Assembly: GCA_049673305.1 (NCBI GenBank)
Contig: JBATXM010000179.1
Location: 1-46,582 of the forward strand
DNA from: GCA-003244245 sp049673305
GTDB taxonomy: Bacteria > Actinomycetota > Actinomycetes > Mycobacteriales > Pseudonocardiaceae
DNA length: 46,582 bases
Direction: 5' to 3'
Numbering within the stretch: position 1 is the first letter of the stretch; every line of letters begins with the position of its first letter. Positions 39,661 through 46,582 of this stretch are shown here, piece by piece. The notes beneath the pieces are model-generated. The model searched no databases, had not been told where the DNA came from, and saw nothing but the letters and a program-made list of their open reading frames with translations. The translations under genes and the position numbers were made by a program.

Positions 39661-39818
39661 GGATGGTTCCTTTCGGGTGTGGGTCCTGCTTCGCCGTTTC
39701 TCTTGGTTACCGTGGGTAGTCAAATGTGGGCGTGCGGGGCCCGCCCGGGCACCGGGGGTGGTGCCGGGAGGATGAGGTGATGGGGGTGGGAAACGGGGTG
39801 TGGACGGGTCGGGGGGTG

Positions 39819-39967
39819 GGGGGGTCTACCCCCCGCTACCGTGCTGGTCGCGGGCCGCTACCCGGGGGCTCTACCGGGGTAGAGGCCCCCCGCTACCCAC
39901 AGGCGTACGAGCGGGTGCGGGTAGCGGGGGGTCGGGTGGCGGTCGGGGTAGACCCCTCCCCTCTACC
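39819..39967. repeat. Inverted-repeat cluster, candidate clt/transfer locus
   Basis: In 150 bases the motifs CCCCGCTACC (39831, 39888) and its complement (39919), GTCTACCCC (39825) and its complement (39946), and CTCTACCGGGGTAGAG (39869-39884) alternate in both orientations. The last forms a stem GGGGGCTCTACC/GGTAGAGGCCCCC. The cluster is G/C-extreme and touches the end of traB. Known TraB proteins bind short repeats at a non-coding transfer locus near their gene. The remaining bases from 39661 contain no gene I can support. Confidence 0.5.
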
Positions 39968-42146
39968 CGTCACTGTCCGTGTCCGGTTTTGGGAGTGGTT
40001 GCGGGGGCAGGGTGGCCCCGGCGGGCACGGCGGCTTCCAGGTCGGCGCGGCGGTAGCCGGCCAGGTTGACCCCCTCGACTTTGACCTGACGACCGGAGCG
40101 GGTAACTCCGGCGCGTTCGAGTTCCTCAGCTAGGCGTTCGGGGGTGTAGTCGCCGTAGGTGTCCTCGTCCATGTTGACCAACCGGGACAGGATGGTGGCG
40201 GTGTGCATGCGCTCGACGCCGTGCATGGCGTAGAGCACATCGGCCAGCACGGTGGGGATTGGGATGCCGGCGGCTTCGGCGGCGGCCACGGTGTCACTGG
40301 CCGCATCCCCGGAGAGCGTGCCCGCCGCGACCCGCAGCGCCCGGCCGTGGGCGCAGACCTGGGCGAAGGTGGGTAGGTCCATGTAGTCGCAGCGGACGAT
40401 TTCGAACGATCCCGGGCCGGTGACCAGGACTCCGACGCCTTTGTGGTCTTCGGAGAGGATGGAGGCGTCGGCGCCTTGGGCGGCTTTGCCTTTGCCCAGC
40501 ACCATGTCCGAGGACGTGCGGTCCACCACCTGGGTGCAGTACCGGTAAGTGATGATCTCCCGGAGTTTCGCCGGCACGCTGTCGGCGTCGGGGCGTTGGG
40601 AGGCGGCGTTGAGGATGAATCCGGCCGCTGGGGCGCGTCGGGCCAGGCGGGCGAGTTTCTCCACGGTGTCTTCTTTGATCGGTCCGGGCATGGCGGAGAG
40701 GTATTCCTGGAGTTCGTCGATGGTGATGAAGATGACCGGCATCCCGTAGCGGCGACTGATCTCCGGAGTCAACTTGCCCTCCGGACACACCGACGTGGGT
40801 AAAGTGCCCAGCACCGCGAACCTCCGTCCCATCTCGGTGATGAGTTCGTCGAGCATGGCGAGGAACTGTTGGATGGCTTCGTCTTCGGCACCGATGACGA
40901 GGCGGTGGGCTACGGCGCGCATGGGGCGCCAATCCGCGCCGCCTTTGCCATCGGCGACGTAGTGGCGCACGAAGGCATCGAGTACTCCGGCGGCGGAGGG
41001 CAGTCGTTGGGCGAAGGTCTTCCCCCGGCGGGGCAGCCCGCCGAAGAACATCGACTGCCACATCAGATACAGCAGAATCCGACGCCCCCGGGCGTCTTGG
41101 CCAAACGGGATCGGCTCCCACACCGAGAACTGCTCCATCGCGGTGAGCGGTGAGGGAGTCGGGGCGCCGAGGTAGGGGTCGTCATCGGCGACCCAGACGG
41201 TGAGGCGTCCGGCGTGGCCTCCAGCGGCGGCGCGGATGCGGGTCATGATGACTTGGATTTCGTCGACGCCGAGTTCGGCGGCGAGGGTGTCGCGTTTGGC
41301 GATCACATCCGCGGCGGTCTTCCCACCCCCACGCGGCAGATCCAGGGTGACCGCCCACCCCTTGCCATCCCGCAAGGGTGGGGTGACCAGTTGCGGGGTG
41401 GCATCAGCCTTGACCAGCCCAGCGGCGCGGAGGGCGTCGGTGAGCATGTCCGCCGAGAGCTCCAGAGCCACCGGCAACACCGGGCCCGGCGGCAACACCG
41501 AGGCAGTCCGGGGGCGGCCTATCCACAGTGCGCCGATTCCGGCGCCGGTCGCGGCCCACCACCCGAAAACCGGGCCGAGGGTGAGGAACCCGGCCGCCCC
41601 GGCTGATCCCCCGGACACGGTCAGCCACGCTGTGGTCTTCATCCGGACCCGGGCCAGCGCGCGGCGCTCAGTGATCAGCTCGCGGACCAGGTCCCACCGT
41701 TTGGCGTCGCGGGCGGCGGTGATCAACGGCCGGTACTCGCCGCGCACGCTCACCCACCCGAACCCCGCAGCGATGGCCCGAGCGGCGCCGCGCAGGGTCC
41801 ACCAGGACAGCGCTAACCCGTAGGCCGGCGCGCGCCAGACGTGGAAGGCCACGTGCCGCCCGGCATACTCGACAGCCCACCGCGCCGTGGCCTGGGCGGT
41901 CTGTCGCGAACCCAACCACGGCGGCAACACCACCGGCATCGGCCGCCGGGTGTACTCCGGTTCGCTGACCAGTTCTCCCTCCAGCACCTCCGGTGCCCGT
42001 GGTACTTGTCCGCTCGCCGGGGTGGGGAATGGGATCACCGTCGCCTCCCGTCCCGAGTTCGGTGCGGCATCAAGCGGCTGCTGATCGGCACCGGGTGCCG
42101 GCTGCGGGCGGATGTTGTCGGGCTGGTCTGGCTGTTCGGGGGTCAT
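39963..42146 (-). CDS. traB: TraB/FtsK-like conjugative DNA translocase
   Basis: This 727-residue hexameric-motor-type ATPase transfers double-stranded DNA between mycelia in actinomycete elements. The N-terminal 250 residues include likely membrane segments (GLALSWWTLRGAARAIAAGF and GGSAGAAGFLTLGPVFGWWA). The motor has Walker A FFGGLPRRGKTFA near residue 370 and Walker B VIFITIDELQEYL near 470. A C-terminal winged-helix-like part (ILSRLVNMDEDTYGDYTPER, then LAEELERAGVTRSGRQ) probably recognises the transfer locus. ATG 42146 overlaps the stop of a 20-residue frame (TGATG) and has GGGGAGG eight bases upstream. Confidence 0.88.
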   Translation of the reverse strand: MTPEQPDQPDNIRPQPAPGADQQPLDAAPNSGREATVIPFPTPASGQVPRAPEVLEGELVSEPEYTRRPMPVVLPPWLGSRQTAQATARWAVEYAGRHVAFHVWRAPAYGLALSWWTLRGAARAIAAGFGWVSVRGEYRPLITAARDAKRWDLVRELITERRALARVRMKTTAWLTVSGGSAGAAGFLTLGPVFGWWAATGAGIGALWIGRPRTASVLPPGPVLPVALELSADMLTDALRAAGLVKADATPQLVTPPLRDGKGWAVTLDLPRGGGKTAADVIAKRDTLAAELGVDEIQVIMTRIRAAAGGHAGRLTVWVADDDPYLGAPTPSPLTAMEQFSVWEPIPFGQDARGRRILLYLMWQSMFFGGLPRRGKTFAQRLPSAAGVLDAFVRHYVADGKGGADWRPMRAVAHRLVIGAEDEAIQQFLAMLDELITEMGRRFAVLGTLPTSVCPEGKLTPEISRRYGMPVIFITIDELQEYLSAMPGPIKEDTVEKLARLARRAPAAGFILNAASQRPDADSVPAKLREIITYRYCTQVVDRTSSDMVLGKGKAAQGADASILSEDHKGVGVLVTGPGSFEIVRCDYMDLPTFAQVCAHGRALRVAAGTLSGDAASDTVAAAEAAGIPIPTVLADVLYAMHGVERMHTATILSRLVNMDEDTYGDYTPERLAEELERAGVTRSGRQVKVEGVNLAGYRRADLEAAVPAGATLPPQPLPKPDTDSDG

Positions 42147-42208
42147 CACGCGGTCCTCCCCTCAGAGTTGATTCGGATCGTGGTGTAGTGGACGATCGGG
42201 GTGCTCAT
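42146..42208 (-). CDS. 20-residue frame coupled to traB
   Basis: MSTPIVHYTTIRINSEGRTA starts at an ATG with a weak AGGGAA upstream and ends in a TGATG overlap with traB. It overlaps the end of the next upstream gene by a few bases. The tight packing suggests translation, possibly only to couple traB to the preceding genes. Confidence 0.4.
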   Translation of the reverse strand: MSTPIVHYTTIRINSEGRTA

Positions 42209-42534
42209 CGGCGGGTTCCCTTGTTGATGTGCACGATCTCGGTGACGGAGAACATCCGGGCGATCACGCTCCCGGCGAACAACGCCGGCACCCCCAAGGC
42301 CACGCCCCACGCACGGGGGTCGGTGGTGAAGGCCACGACCGCCCATTGGATTGCGACGATCACCACCGTGGTGCCCAGGGCTCGGGCTAGGGTGCCGCCC
42401 ATCCGGGTGACCTCTTGGGTTTGTTTCGCGACCTTGTACGCGCCCCGGGCGCCACTGCGAAACGCAGCCATGGCACCCAGTCCGGCCAGCACCATTAGCG
42501 CGACCAGCACGACAGCGGTAGGTGACTGGCTCAT
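42205..42534 (-). CDS. Small membrane protein of the transfer operon
   Basis: A 109-residue protein with three hydrophobic segments (TAVVLVALMVLAGLGAMAAF, TTVVIVAIQWAVVAFTT and WGVALGVPALFAGSVIARMF). It overlaps the gene before it by ATGA. Small membrane proteins beside traB in Streptomyces plasmids (Spd proteins) help plasmid spreading within mycelium. A similar job is plausible by position only; no sequence match to a named Spd is claimed. Confidence 0.65.
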   Translation of the reverse strand: MSQSPTAVVLVALMVLAGLGAMAAFRSGARGAYKVAKQTQEVTRMGGTLARALGTTVVIVAIQWAVVAFTTDPRAWGVALGVPALFAGSVIARMFSVTEIVHINKGTRR

Positions 42535-42800
42535 CGGGGCTCACCCCCGCGTCGGGGGGCCTGCTGGCGGGCTCGCCACAGCAGCGACACCACTCCCGCC
42601 ACCACGGAGACGTCCCATCGGGCCAGCCAGTGCACGATGCGCTCGTCATAGGCACCCAGCTCCACCCCGTCCAGCGCGGCCAGCAGGGCCGCCCGACGTT
42701 CCTCGGTGGGCTCGTGGCGGTACCGGCCGTCGGGGTAGGAGACGAACGGGGTGTGCACACTGACCGGCTCGCGCTCCAGTGGCGCTAAGGACCAGCGCAT
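42531..42800 (-). CDS. Hypothetical AICE protein
   Basis: An 89-residue protein beginning MRWSLAPLEREPVSVHTPFV, with SYPDGRYRHEPTEERRAALL and a hydrophobic stretch WLARWDVSVVAGVVSLLWRA. Small proteins of this layout are common in these elements, but I do not know a function. ATG 42800 overlaps the preceding stop (TGATG) with GGGAGG upstream, and its stop overlaps the next start, so it sits inside a run of coupled genes. Confidence 0.65.
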   Translation of the reverse strand: MRWSLAPLEREPVSVHTPFVSYPDGRYRHEPTEERRAALLAALDGVELGAYDERIVHWLARWDVSVVAGVVSLLWRARQQAPRRGGEPR

Positions 42801-43255
42801 CACGCCACCTCCCCCGCGCCGAGGCTCACGGCCAGCGGTCGCTGGCGTATCGCGGGGTTCTTGCCCGGCCCACTCAGGGCATCGATCAGCCACTCGGCTG
42901 GGCGGGAGTCGCACCGGCAGCACCGGCGGCAGTGCCGGTACTCACTGCTCGCCGGGTGCCCATCGCGGGTGACCGGGCGGCGCCAGTCGCTGAACTCATG
43001 GCCTTGGGCCTGACACGTCAGCATCGGTGCGCAGGCCGAGCACCACAACCGTCCACCCGGGCCAACTCGCCACCCCTCAGCGGCGGCCGCATCCAGCGCG
43101 GTCTCCTCGGGGGGCCAGTACGCCTCACCATCCGGGCTGGTTGGACTGTCCCCGCACTGGGCACAGTGGACACTCACCCAGGTCTGGACCCGTCCCATTC
43201 CGGGGAAAACGCCCCGGGCTGGCGTCACAACGGCGCCATGTTCTATCCTTGTCAT
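42800..43255 (-). CDS. Cysteine-rich zinc-ribbon-like protein
   Basis: A 151-residue protein with three cysteine pairs: VHCAQCGDSP, LWCSACAPMLTC and YRHCRRCCRCDSR. These would form one or two zinc ribbons. The order suggests a nucleic-acid-binding or structural protein of the element, but no named family is recognised. ATG 43255 has GGAG seven bases upstream. An internal ATG at 43198 (MGRVQTWVSVHCAQC) would start nearer the first zinc site but has no ribosome site. Confidence 0.7.
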   Translation of the reverse strand: MTRIEHGAVVTPARGVFPGMGRVQTWVSVHCAQCGDSPTSPDGEAYWPPEETALDAAAAEGWRVGPGGRLWCSACAPMLTCQAQGHEFSDWRRPVTRDGHPASSEYRHCRRCCRCDSRPAEWLIDALSGPGKNPAIRQRPLAVSLGAGEVA

Positions 43256-43420
43256 TGTTCACTCCGGTCTCTGGTGTGGACAGCGCAGAAGCGGACAGGT
43301 TGGTAGCCAGGATTCCGCTTCTGCGCGTACGTCGGTCGTGTGCTTGATGAGGGTGTGCGGCATTACCGCACCACCCCCAGGCACGTTAAATTCCCTTCTA
43401 GATTTTCTTTGTGGTGTCTG

Positions 43421-43597
43421 TTATCGCGGGCTCAAGCACTTCTCGCACAGGCCGCTCTTACCCGTCTGGTACCCGTAGCGTCGGCACCGTCGGCAGTTCC
43501 GCCACGTCACGCGCACCCGACCCTTACGCATCCGCCGCAGCGCAGCCCGCTCAGCCCGCCGCGCAATCAGCCCAGCCCACCACCCGCGTAACCCCAT
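43421..43597 (-). CDS. Small basic zinc-ribbon protein
   Basis: A 58-residue, strongly basic protein (MGLRGWWAGLIARRAERAAL then RMRKGRVRVTWRNCRRCRRY) ending LCEKCLSPR. The CRRC and CEKC pairs make a plausible single zinc site, and the charge suggests RNA or DNA binding. ATG 43597 follows GGGAGGTGAGGGTG; a GTG three codons earlier is an alternative. Confidence 0.6.
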   Translation of the reverse strand: MGLRGWWAGLIARRAERAALRRMRKGRVRVTWRNCRRCRRYGYQTGKSGLCEKCLSPR

Positions 43598-43647
43598 CAC
43601 CCTCACCTCCCTCCCTGACCGTCTCCCGCGTCAGGCGACAGCCCGGC

Positions 43648-43878
43648 TCACCCCAGCCATTCCGTCAAGATGTTGCGTAGCGTCTTGCCACCATCCTCAT
43701 CAAGGGCGATCACGCATTCACCCGTGACATGGGGATCGAGCACAATCATCCCGCCCTGCATGCTCACCAGAAGATTCGCGAAACCGAGCGGACCCCGATG
43801 TGTCCAACACGTCGCCGGTATCGCCTTACGACGACGCTTGTTCGGACCGTCGGTGTAATAACTGTGCCAGTTCATCAT
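43648..43878 (-). CDS. Hypothetical small AICE protein
   Basis: A 76-residue protein (MMNWHSYYTDGPNKRRRKAI, later SMQGGMIVLDPHVTGECVIA and LRNILTEWLG). It is probably a small beta-sheet protein. No family is recognised. AGGAGGAG precedes the first of two adjacent ATG codons at a good distance. It is on the same strand as the rest of the transfer block. Confidence 0.6.
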   Translation of the reverse strand: MMNWHSYYTDGPNKRRRKAIPATCWTHRGPLGFANLLVSMQGGMIVLDPHVTGECVIALDEDGGKTLRNILTEWLG

Positions 43879-43959
43879 GACTCTCCTCCTTGATGGTATG
43901 AGAAATTCATTCCGGTCTCCCATCGTTACCTTTGGCTTCTTCAAGTCCTTCTGGTGTTG

Positions 43960-44241
43960 TCATGACTCATCGCTGGGGGTGATGGTCTGGTCGGGGTCGA
44001 GGTCGGCCGCGATGCGGGAGGCTTCGCGTGCCAGCTCACGGCAGAACCGGGCCAACACCACTGCGCCGCCGCTGACCGATGGCACATCGATCACGACCCG
44101 ACCCGGGTCCATGGACAGGACGAGCGAGGCCCAGCCGGGACCGATCTGCCGCACCCCAGCCCTGGCGTCCCGGCCGGGAGAGCAGGTCACCGTGAATGCC
44201 ACGAGCCCCACCCGGCCCTTAGGCCGCAGCGGATCGGACAT
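43960..44241 (-). CDS. Hypothetical AICE protein
   Basis: A 93-residue protein starting MSDPLRPKGRVGLVAFTVTC, with VLSMDPGRVVIDVPSVSGGA and a helical, basic stretch VLARFCRELAREASRIAADL. It resembles small proteins near the repressor end of such elements, but I cannot name a role. ATG 44241 lies inside the previous gene; the two overlap by 23 bases, in different frames, so they are probably co-translated. Confidence 0.6.
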   Translation of the reverse strand: MSDPLRPKGRVGLVAFTVTCSPGRDARAGVRQIGPGWASLVLSMDPGRVVIDVPSVSGGAVVLARFCRELAREASRIAADLDPDQTITPSDES

Positions 44242-44458
44242 CGACCGAACCGGCAGCGACCAGCTTCGCCTCGGTGCCCTTTCCGCTTCTCTCATTGACG
44301 CTGACCTCATCGATCCGCGAGCGAACCGGCCGGTTACGCGCCTTGTCCTCCTGGGACTGGTACTCCGTCAGCGCGGTGACCTCTCCGACGACGTATGCAC
44401 CCTCGGGGAACAGCTCGTTGAACTCCATCGGGAACCGCTTGCCGTATGGAACGGCCAT
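44219..44458 (-). CDS. Hypothetical first gene of repressed operon
   Basis: A 79-residue protein (MAVPYGKRFPMEFNELFPEG then AYVVGEVTALTEYQSQEDKA). It is the first gene after the operator region and so probably the head of the minus-strand transfer operon. ATG 44458 was chosen because GAGGAG lies six bases upstream. An ATG at 44482 has no ribosome site but stands six bases from the first operator and could serve a leaderless message. Confidence 0.6.
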   Translation of the reverse strand: MAVPYGKRFPMEFNELFPEGAYVVGEVTALTEYQSQEDKARNRPVRSRIDEVSVNERSGKGTEAKLVAAGSVDVRSAAA

Positions 44459-44487
44459 CCTTGTCTCCTCGTCCTCACTCATCGGTT

Positions 44488-44572
44488 ACTGGCTCAAGCC
44501 AGTTCTGGCTTGAGCCAGTTAAACACAAGCGGTCGTACCCGTCAAGCAACTGGCTTAAACCAGTTGTAGAGT
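44488..44572. promoter_or_regulatory. Three palindromic operators between repressor and transfer operon
   Basis: ACTGGCT-CA-AGCCAGT (44488-44503) and CTGGCT-TG-AGCCAG (44505-44518) are perfect palindromes in tandem. AACTGGCTTAAACCAGTT (44548-44565) is a third with one mismatch. They lie between divergent genes, as GntR/KorSA operators do. TAGAGT at 44567-44572 resembles a -10 just before the repressor start, so the third site would block its own promoter and the first two the transfer operon. Confidence 0.8.
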
Positions 44573-44579
44573 GGGTGGC

Positions 44580-45356
44580 ATGAACCTGAACCCAGCCGAG
44601 GGCCAACTGCCGAGCCGCCGGATCGCCGACGCGGTCCGCGCCCTGATCACCGCAGGGGAGCTGGCACCCGGGGACCAACTGCCCTCCGAGCGCGAGCTGG
44701 CGCGCCGCTTCGGCACCGCCCGCAACACCGCCCGCGAGGCCATCCGGCTGCTCACCGAAGAAGCCCTGGTCACCGCACACCACGGACGCGGAGTGTTCGT
44801 CCGCGAGAAACAACGCATGTTCCGCTGGGGCAACGAGCGCTACTCACGGCGCGTCTACCGCGAAACCGGACTCACCCCGTTCCGCCTGGAAATGGCGCGC
44901 CAGGGCAAGACCCCCCGCGTCGAGGTCACCTCCATCGAGCGGATCACCCCACCCTTCGACGTGGCGGAGCGGTTGAAGGCCTCACCCGAGGAGCCCTCGG
45001 TGCTGCGACGGTGCAACACCTACTACGCCGACGACGAGCCGCTGCAGGTGGTCACCACCTACCTCCGCTGGGCCGACGCCGAGGGCACCCCATTGCTGCA
45101 ACCCGAAACCGGACCCGGCGGTATCTTCGGCCGGCTCGAAGAACGCGGCCACACCATGACCAGCGGCCAAGACGAAATCATCGCCCGAATAGCCAGCCGC
45201 AACGAAGCACAGACACTCGACCTGCCACCCGGCGTCCCCGTGCTCGACGTCCTGCACACCAGCCTCGACCAGGACGGCGAACCCTTCGAGGTCTCTCGGT
45301 TCGTGCATCGAGCCGACCGCGCCGGTCTCGTCTACAACTTCCCCGTCGAGGACTGA
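44580..45356 (+). CDS. GntR/HutC-family repressor (KorSA-like)
   Basis: A 258-residue regulator. The N-terminal winged helix-turn-helix is typical GntR: RRIADAVRALITAGELAPGD then QLPSERELARRFGTARNTAR. Residues about 95-255 form a UTRA ligand-binding domain (CNTYYADDEPLQVVTTYLRW, LDVLHTSLDQDGEPFEVSRF). In pSAM2 the related KorSA represses replication and transfer genes; the palindromes upstream and the divergent operon support that here. ATG 44580 lies seven bases after a -10-like TAGAGT and lacks a clear ribosome site, so the message may be leaderless. An in-frame GTG at 44571 is less likely. Confidence 0.88.
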   Translation: MNLNPAEGQLPSRRIADAVRALITAGELAPGDQLPSERELARRFGTARNTAREAIRLLTEEALVTAHHGRGVFVREKQRMFRWGNERYSRRVYRETGLTPFRLEMARQGKTPRVEVTSIERITPPFDVAERLKASPEEPSVLRRCNTYYADDEPLQVVTTYLRWADAEGTPLLQPETGPGGIFGRLEERGHTMTSGQDEIIARIASRNEAQTLDLPPGVPVLDVLHTSLDQDGEPFEVSRFVHRADRAGLVYNFPVED

Positions 45357-45457
45357 TCCCTCGCGCGGGCCCTGCACGATCGAATCGGGCGTTCGAAATC
45401 CAGCCCCAAATACCGCGCGATCGACGCGTGGTCATCTAGCTCCGGCTTGAGTCGCAT
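45332..45457 (-). CDS. Possible truncated gene fragment
   Basis: A 41-residue frame (MRLKPELDDHASIARYLGLD then FERPIRSC) with protein-like helical composition; in-frame codons upstream also read well (LLLYERL). It overlaps the repressor end by 25 bases. It may be the tail of a gene cut at the element's right end. No family is recognised. Confidence 0.25.
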   Translation of the reverse strand: MRLKPELDDHASIARYLGLDFERPIRSCRARARDQSSTGKL

Positions 45458-45480
45458 CAAGCGCTCATACAGCAAGAGGT

Positions 45481-46242
45481 TTACGACGCGACTCCCAACA
45501 CGAAGGCGAAGCGATCCCTGAACTCCACCCGCTCGCCCGGATAACAGCGGCGAATCTCCTCCACCCCGGCAGTCAGTTCGTCGTCGTCAAACGTCGACAA
45601 CAACGAGAGATAACGGTCGCGCACCATGGTCATATACCGCTCAGTGGGGAACGCCAACAGGAAATCATCGTAGGACAGCTCTACCGCCAGCCCCTCTTCC
45701 CTCATCGCCACAGCAATCACTCGGGGATCAGGCTGCAGCTTACGGAACCGGTCGTGCGCAGCCTGGAACAGCGGATACTCGATGCTGGTCGGCAACATCA
45801 CGATGAGGAGGCGACCGCCCGGAGCTAGCAGCCTCGCCAACCCACCGATGACCGCTCCGCAGTCTGTGACGTGATGAATCGCCTCCTTGACCACAATCGC
45901 CCGGAACCGATCCCCCGGCAGCCGCGCCGATCCCGAGGTGAGATCCTCCGCTGACGCCTGCACAACCACCAGCCGCGGATCATCTGGAATCTGCTCCAGC
46001 ATGCGCGCCGAGGGATCAACACACACCACAGACCCCGTGTGCTCCGCAAGCCGACGCGCGTACAACCCCGTGCCACACCCCACATCCAAGACCCGATCAC
46101 CGTGCTTCACCCGCAAGCGAGCGAGGATGCAACCACTCATCCAATCCAAAAACTCCGGGCTATAGGCCCAGTTCCGCTCATACACCAGCGCCAGACGATC
46201 ATAGTGGGTCCGCGTCTCTTCACGCACCGAATCTTCACACAC
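45481..46242 (-). CDS. SAM-dependent class I methyltransferase
   Basis: A 253-residue enzyme. Motif I is VLDVGCGTGLYARRLAEH near residue 53; the acidic residue after strand 2 is in VCVDPSARML; motif post-I/II is VVKEAIHHVTDCG; and LAPGGRLLIVML follows. These are hallmarks of Rossmann-fold methyltransferases of the Methyltransf_11/25 type. The substrate is unknown. GTG 46242 was chosen because GGAGG lies nine bases upstream; an in-frame start at 46287 lacks one. It may be element cargo or the first chromosomal gene beyond it; its GC-rich codon use is not visibly different. Confidence 0.8.
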   Translation of the reverse strand: MCEDSVREETRTHYDRLALVYERNWAYSPEFLDWMSGCILARLRVKHGDRVLDVGCGTGLYARRLAEHTGSVVCVDPSARMLEQIPDDPRLVVVQASAEDLTSGSARLPGDRFRAIVVKEAIHHVTDCGAVIGGLARLLAPGGRLLIVMLPTSIEYPLFQAAHDRFRKLQPDPRVIAVAMREEGLAVELSYDDFLLAFPTERYMTMVRDRYLSLLSTFDDDELTAGVEEIRRCYPGERVEFRDRFAFVLGVAS

Positions 46243-46458
46243 CGAACGACGCCTCCATTCGCTCTCCCGAAGTCGCGCCCAGCACACACCGTATTACGAG
46301 GCCATGGCCGCCGTACGGTGCACGGCGCGGACAACACCGGGCAAGTGTCGGTGTCATGTCGGTCGAAGTTCGCGGGTACCGCGCTGTTCAGCCCGAATTC
46401 AGCCCAACTTGCCCGCCCGCACCCTCGGTTAGTCGGCGTTGCTGCCGAATTTGGCTCT

Positions 46459-46582
46459 ATGAGATCAAGGCGCCGCCCGTGGCGGCGCTGGCGTGGTTGG
46501 GTTGCGTTTCTTGCTCGGCTGCCCGGCCGGTCCGGCCCGCTTGCTGCGCGCGGCCTGGCGGCCGTGCTCGCGCGGGCCGGCC
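46459..46582 (+). CDS. Possible start of a gene cut by window end
   Basis: From ATG 46459 an open frame runs off the window: MRSRRRPWRRWRGWVAFLAR then LPGRSGPLAARGLAAVLARA. The very basic start could precede a membrane segment. No ribosome site is clear. The preceding 215 bases (46243-46458) show nothing I can call. Confidence 0.3.
   Translation, partial: MRSRRRPWRRWRGWVAFLARLPGRSGPLAARGLAAVLARAG

Larger units (their letters stand above)
35221..45410. mobile_element. pSAM2-like integrative conjugative element (AICE)
   Basis: The gene set is that of actinomycete integrative and conjugative elements: tyrosine integrase next to a tRNA, excisionase, prim-pol and DUF3631 replication proteins, a TraB/FtsK translocase, small membrane and hypothetical genes, and a KorSA-like GntR repressor at the far end. 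The left boundary is the 3' end of tRNA-fMet. The right boundary is uncertain: I find no exact copy of the tRNA 3' end up to 46582. About 45.4 kb is proposed because gene content changes after the repressor. Confidence 0.8.

Noticed and set aside
39819..39967. CRISPR array
   Set aside because: The repeats are short, in both orientations and without uniform spacers, and there are no cas genes.

Overview
The window is high-GC DNA from an actinobacterium, most likely a member of the Mycobacteriales/Pseudonocardiales group (inference). The evidence is the adnB-adnA helicase-nuclease pair, uvrD2, whiB7, an ABC1 kinase, a ThiF/cyclodehydratase-like protein, a DUF2342 metalloprotease homologue, a PDZ/Lon-like protease, a PPA1309 protein, UPF0182 and an initiator tRNA. 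That order closely matches the Mycobacterium tuberculosis Rv3193c-Rv3204 neighbourhood as I remember it. All family names come from motif recognition; no database search was run.

Layout. Positions 1-4374 hold a lipoprotein gene and a divergent Ser/Thr kinase whose extracellular part has 12 NHL repeats. Positions 4419-11285 hold an alkyltransferase-like protein and adnB-adnA. Positions 11290-19408 are an accessory island and the most unusual part of the window. It has four tandem cassettes, each made of a long structured leader, a 90-97 residue glycine-rich peptide gene and a GC-rich terminator hairpin. These are followed by a two-gene unit (a membrane M50/site-2-type protease with an N-terminal PqqD-like domain, and a glycine-rich DUF2807 lipoprotein) and a large LuxR-family regulator. 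Positions 19467-22602 encode a small membrane protein and two M16 peptidase homologues, one of which lacks the catalytic motif. Positions 22603-24117 look degenerate and contain a broken methyltransferase gene, a 95-bp repeat shared with the window start, and clustered palindromes.

Positions 24118-35252 resume the conserved chromosomal block: uvrD2 (short C-terminus), whiB7 with an internal promoter, a minus-strand operon (DUF2342 protein, ThiF-like, an 18-residue CxxC micro-ORF, ABC1 kinase), the PDZ protease, PPA1309, UPF0182 and tRNA-fMet.

From the 3' end of tRNA-fMet to about 45.4 kb lies an actinomycete integrative and conjugative element of the pSAM2 type. It carries integrase, excisionase, a split replication module (DUF3631 helicase plus prim-pol), a TraB/FtsK translocase preceded by several small genes, a repeat cluster resembling a transfer locus, and a GntR/KorSA-type repressor with three palindromic operators. 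A SAM methyltransferase and the start of an unidentified gene end the window; no clean attR was found.

The candidate undescribed system is the glycine-rich peptide island. The peptides share an acidic N-terminal block with ELLP(A/P)RTV, a glycine-rich middle and a GGA-x-Ser C-terminus, a layout like leader plus core in processed peptides. The adjacent protease has an intact HECGH motif and a domain of the kind that binds leader peptides. The four leaders fold into equivalent hairpins with compensatory base changes, which points to a conserved RNA-level control element.
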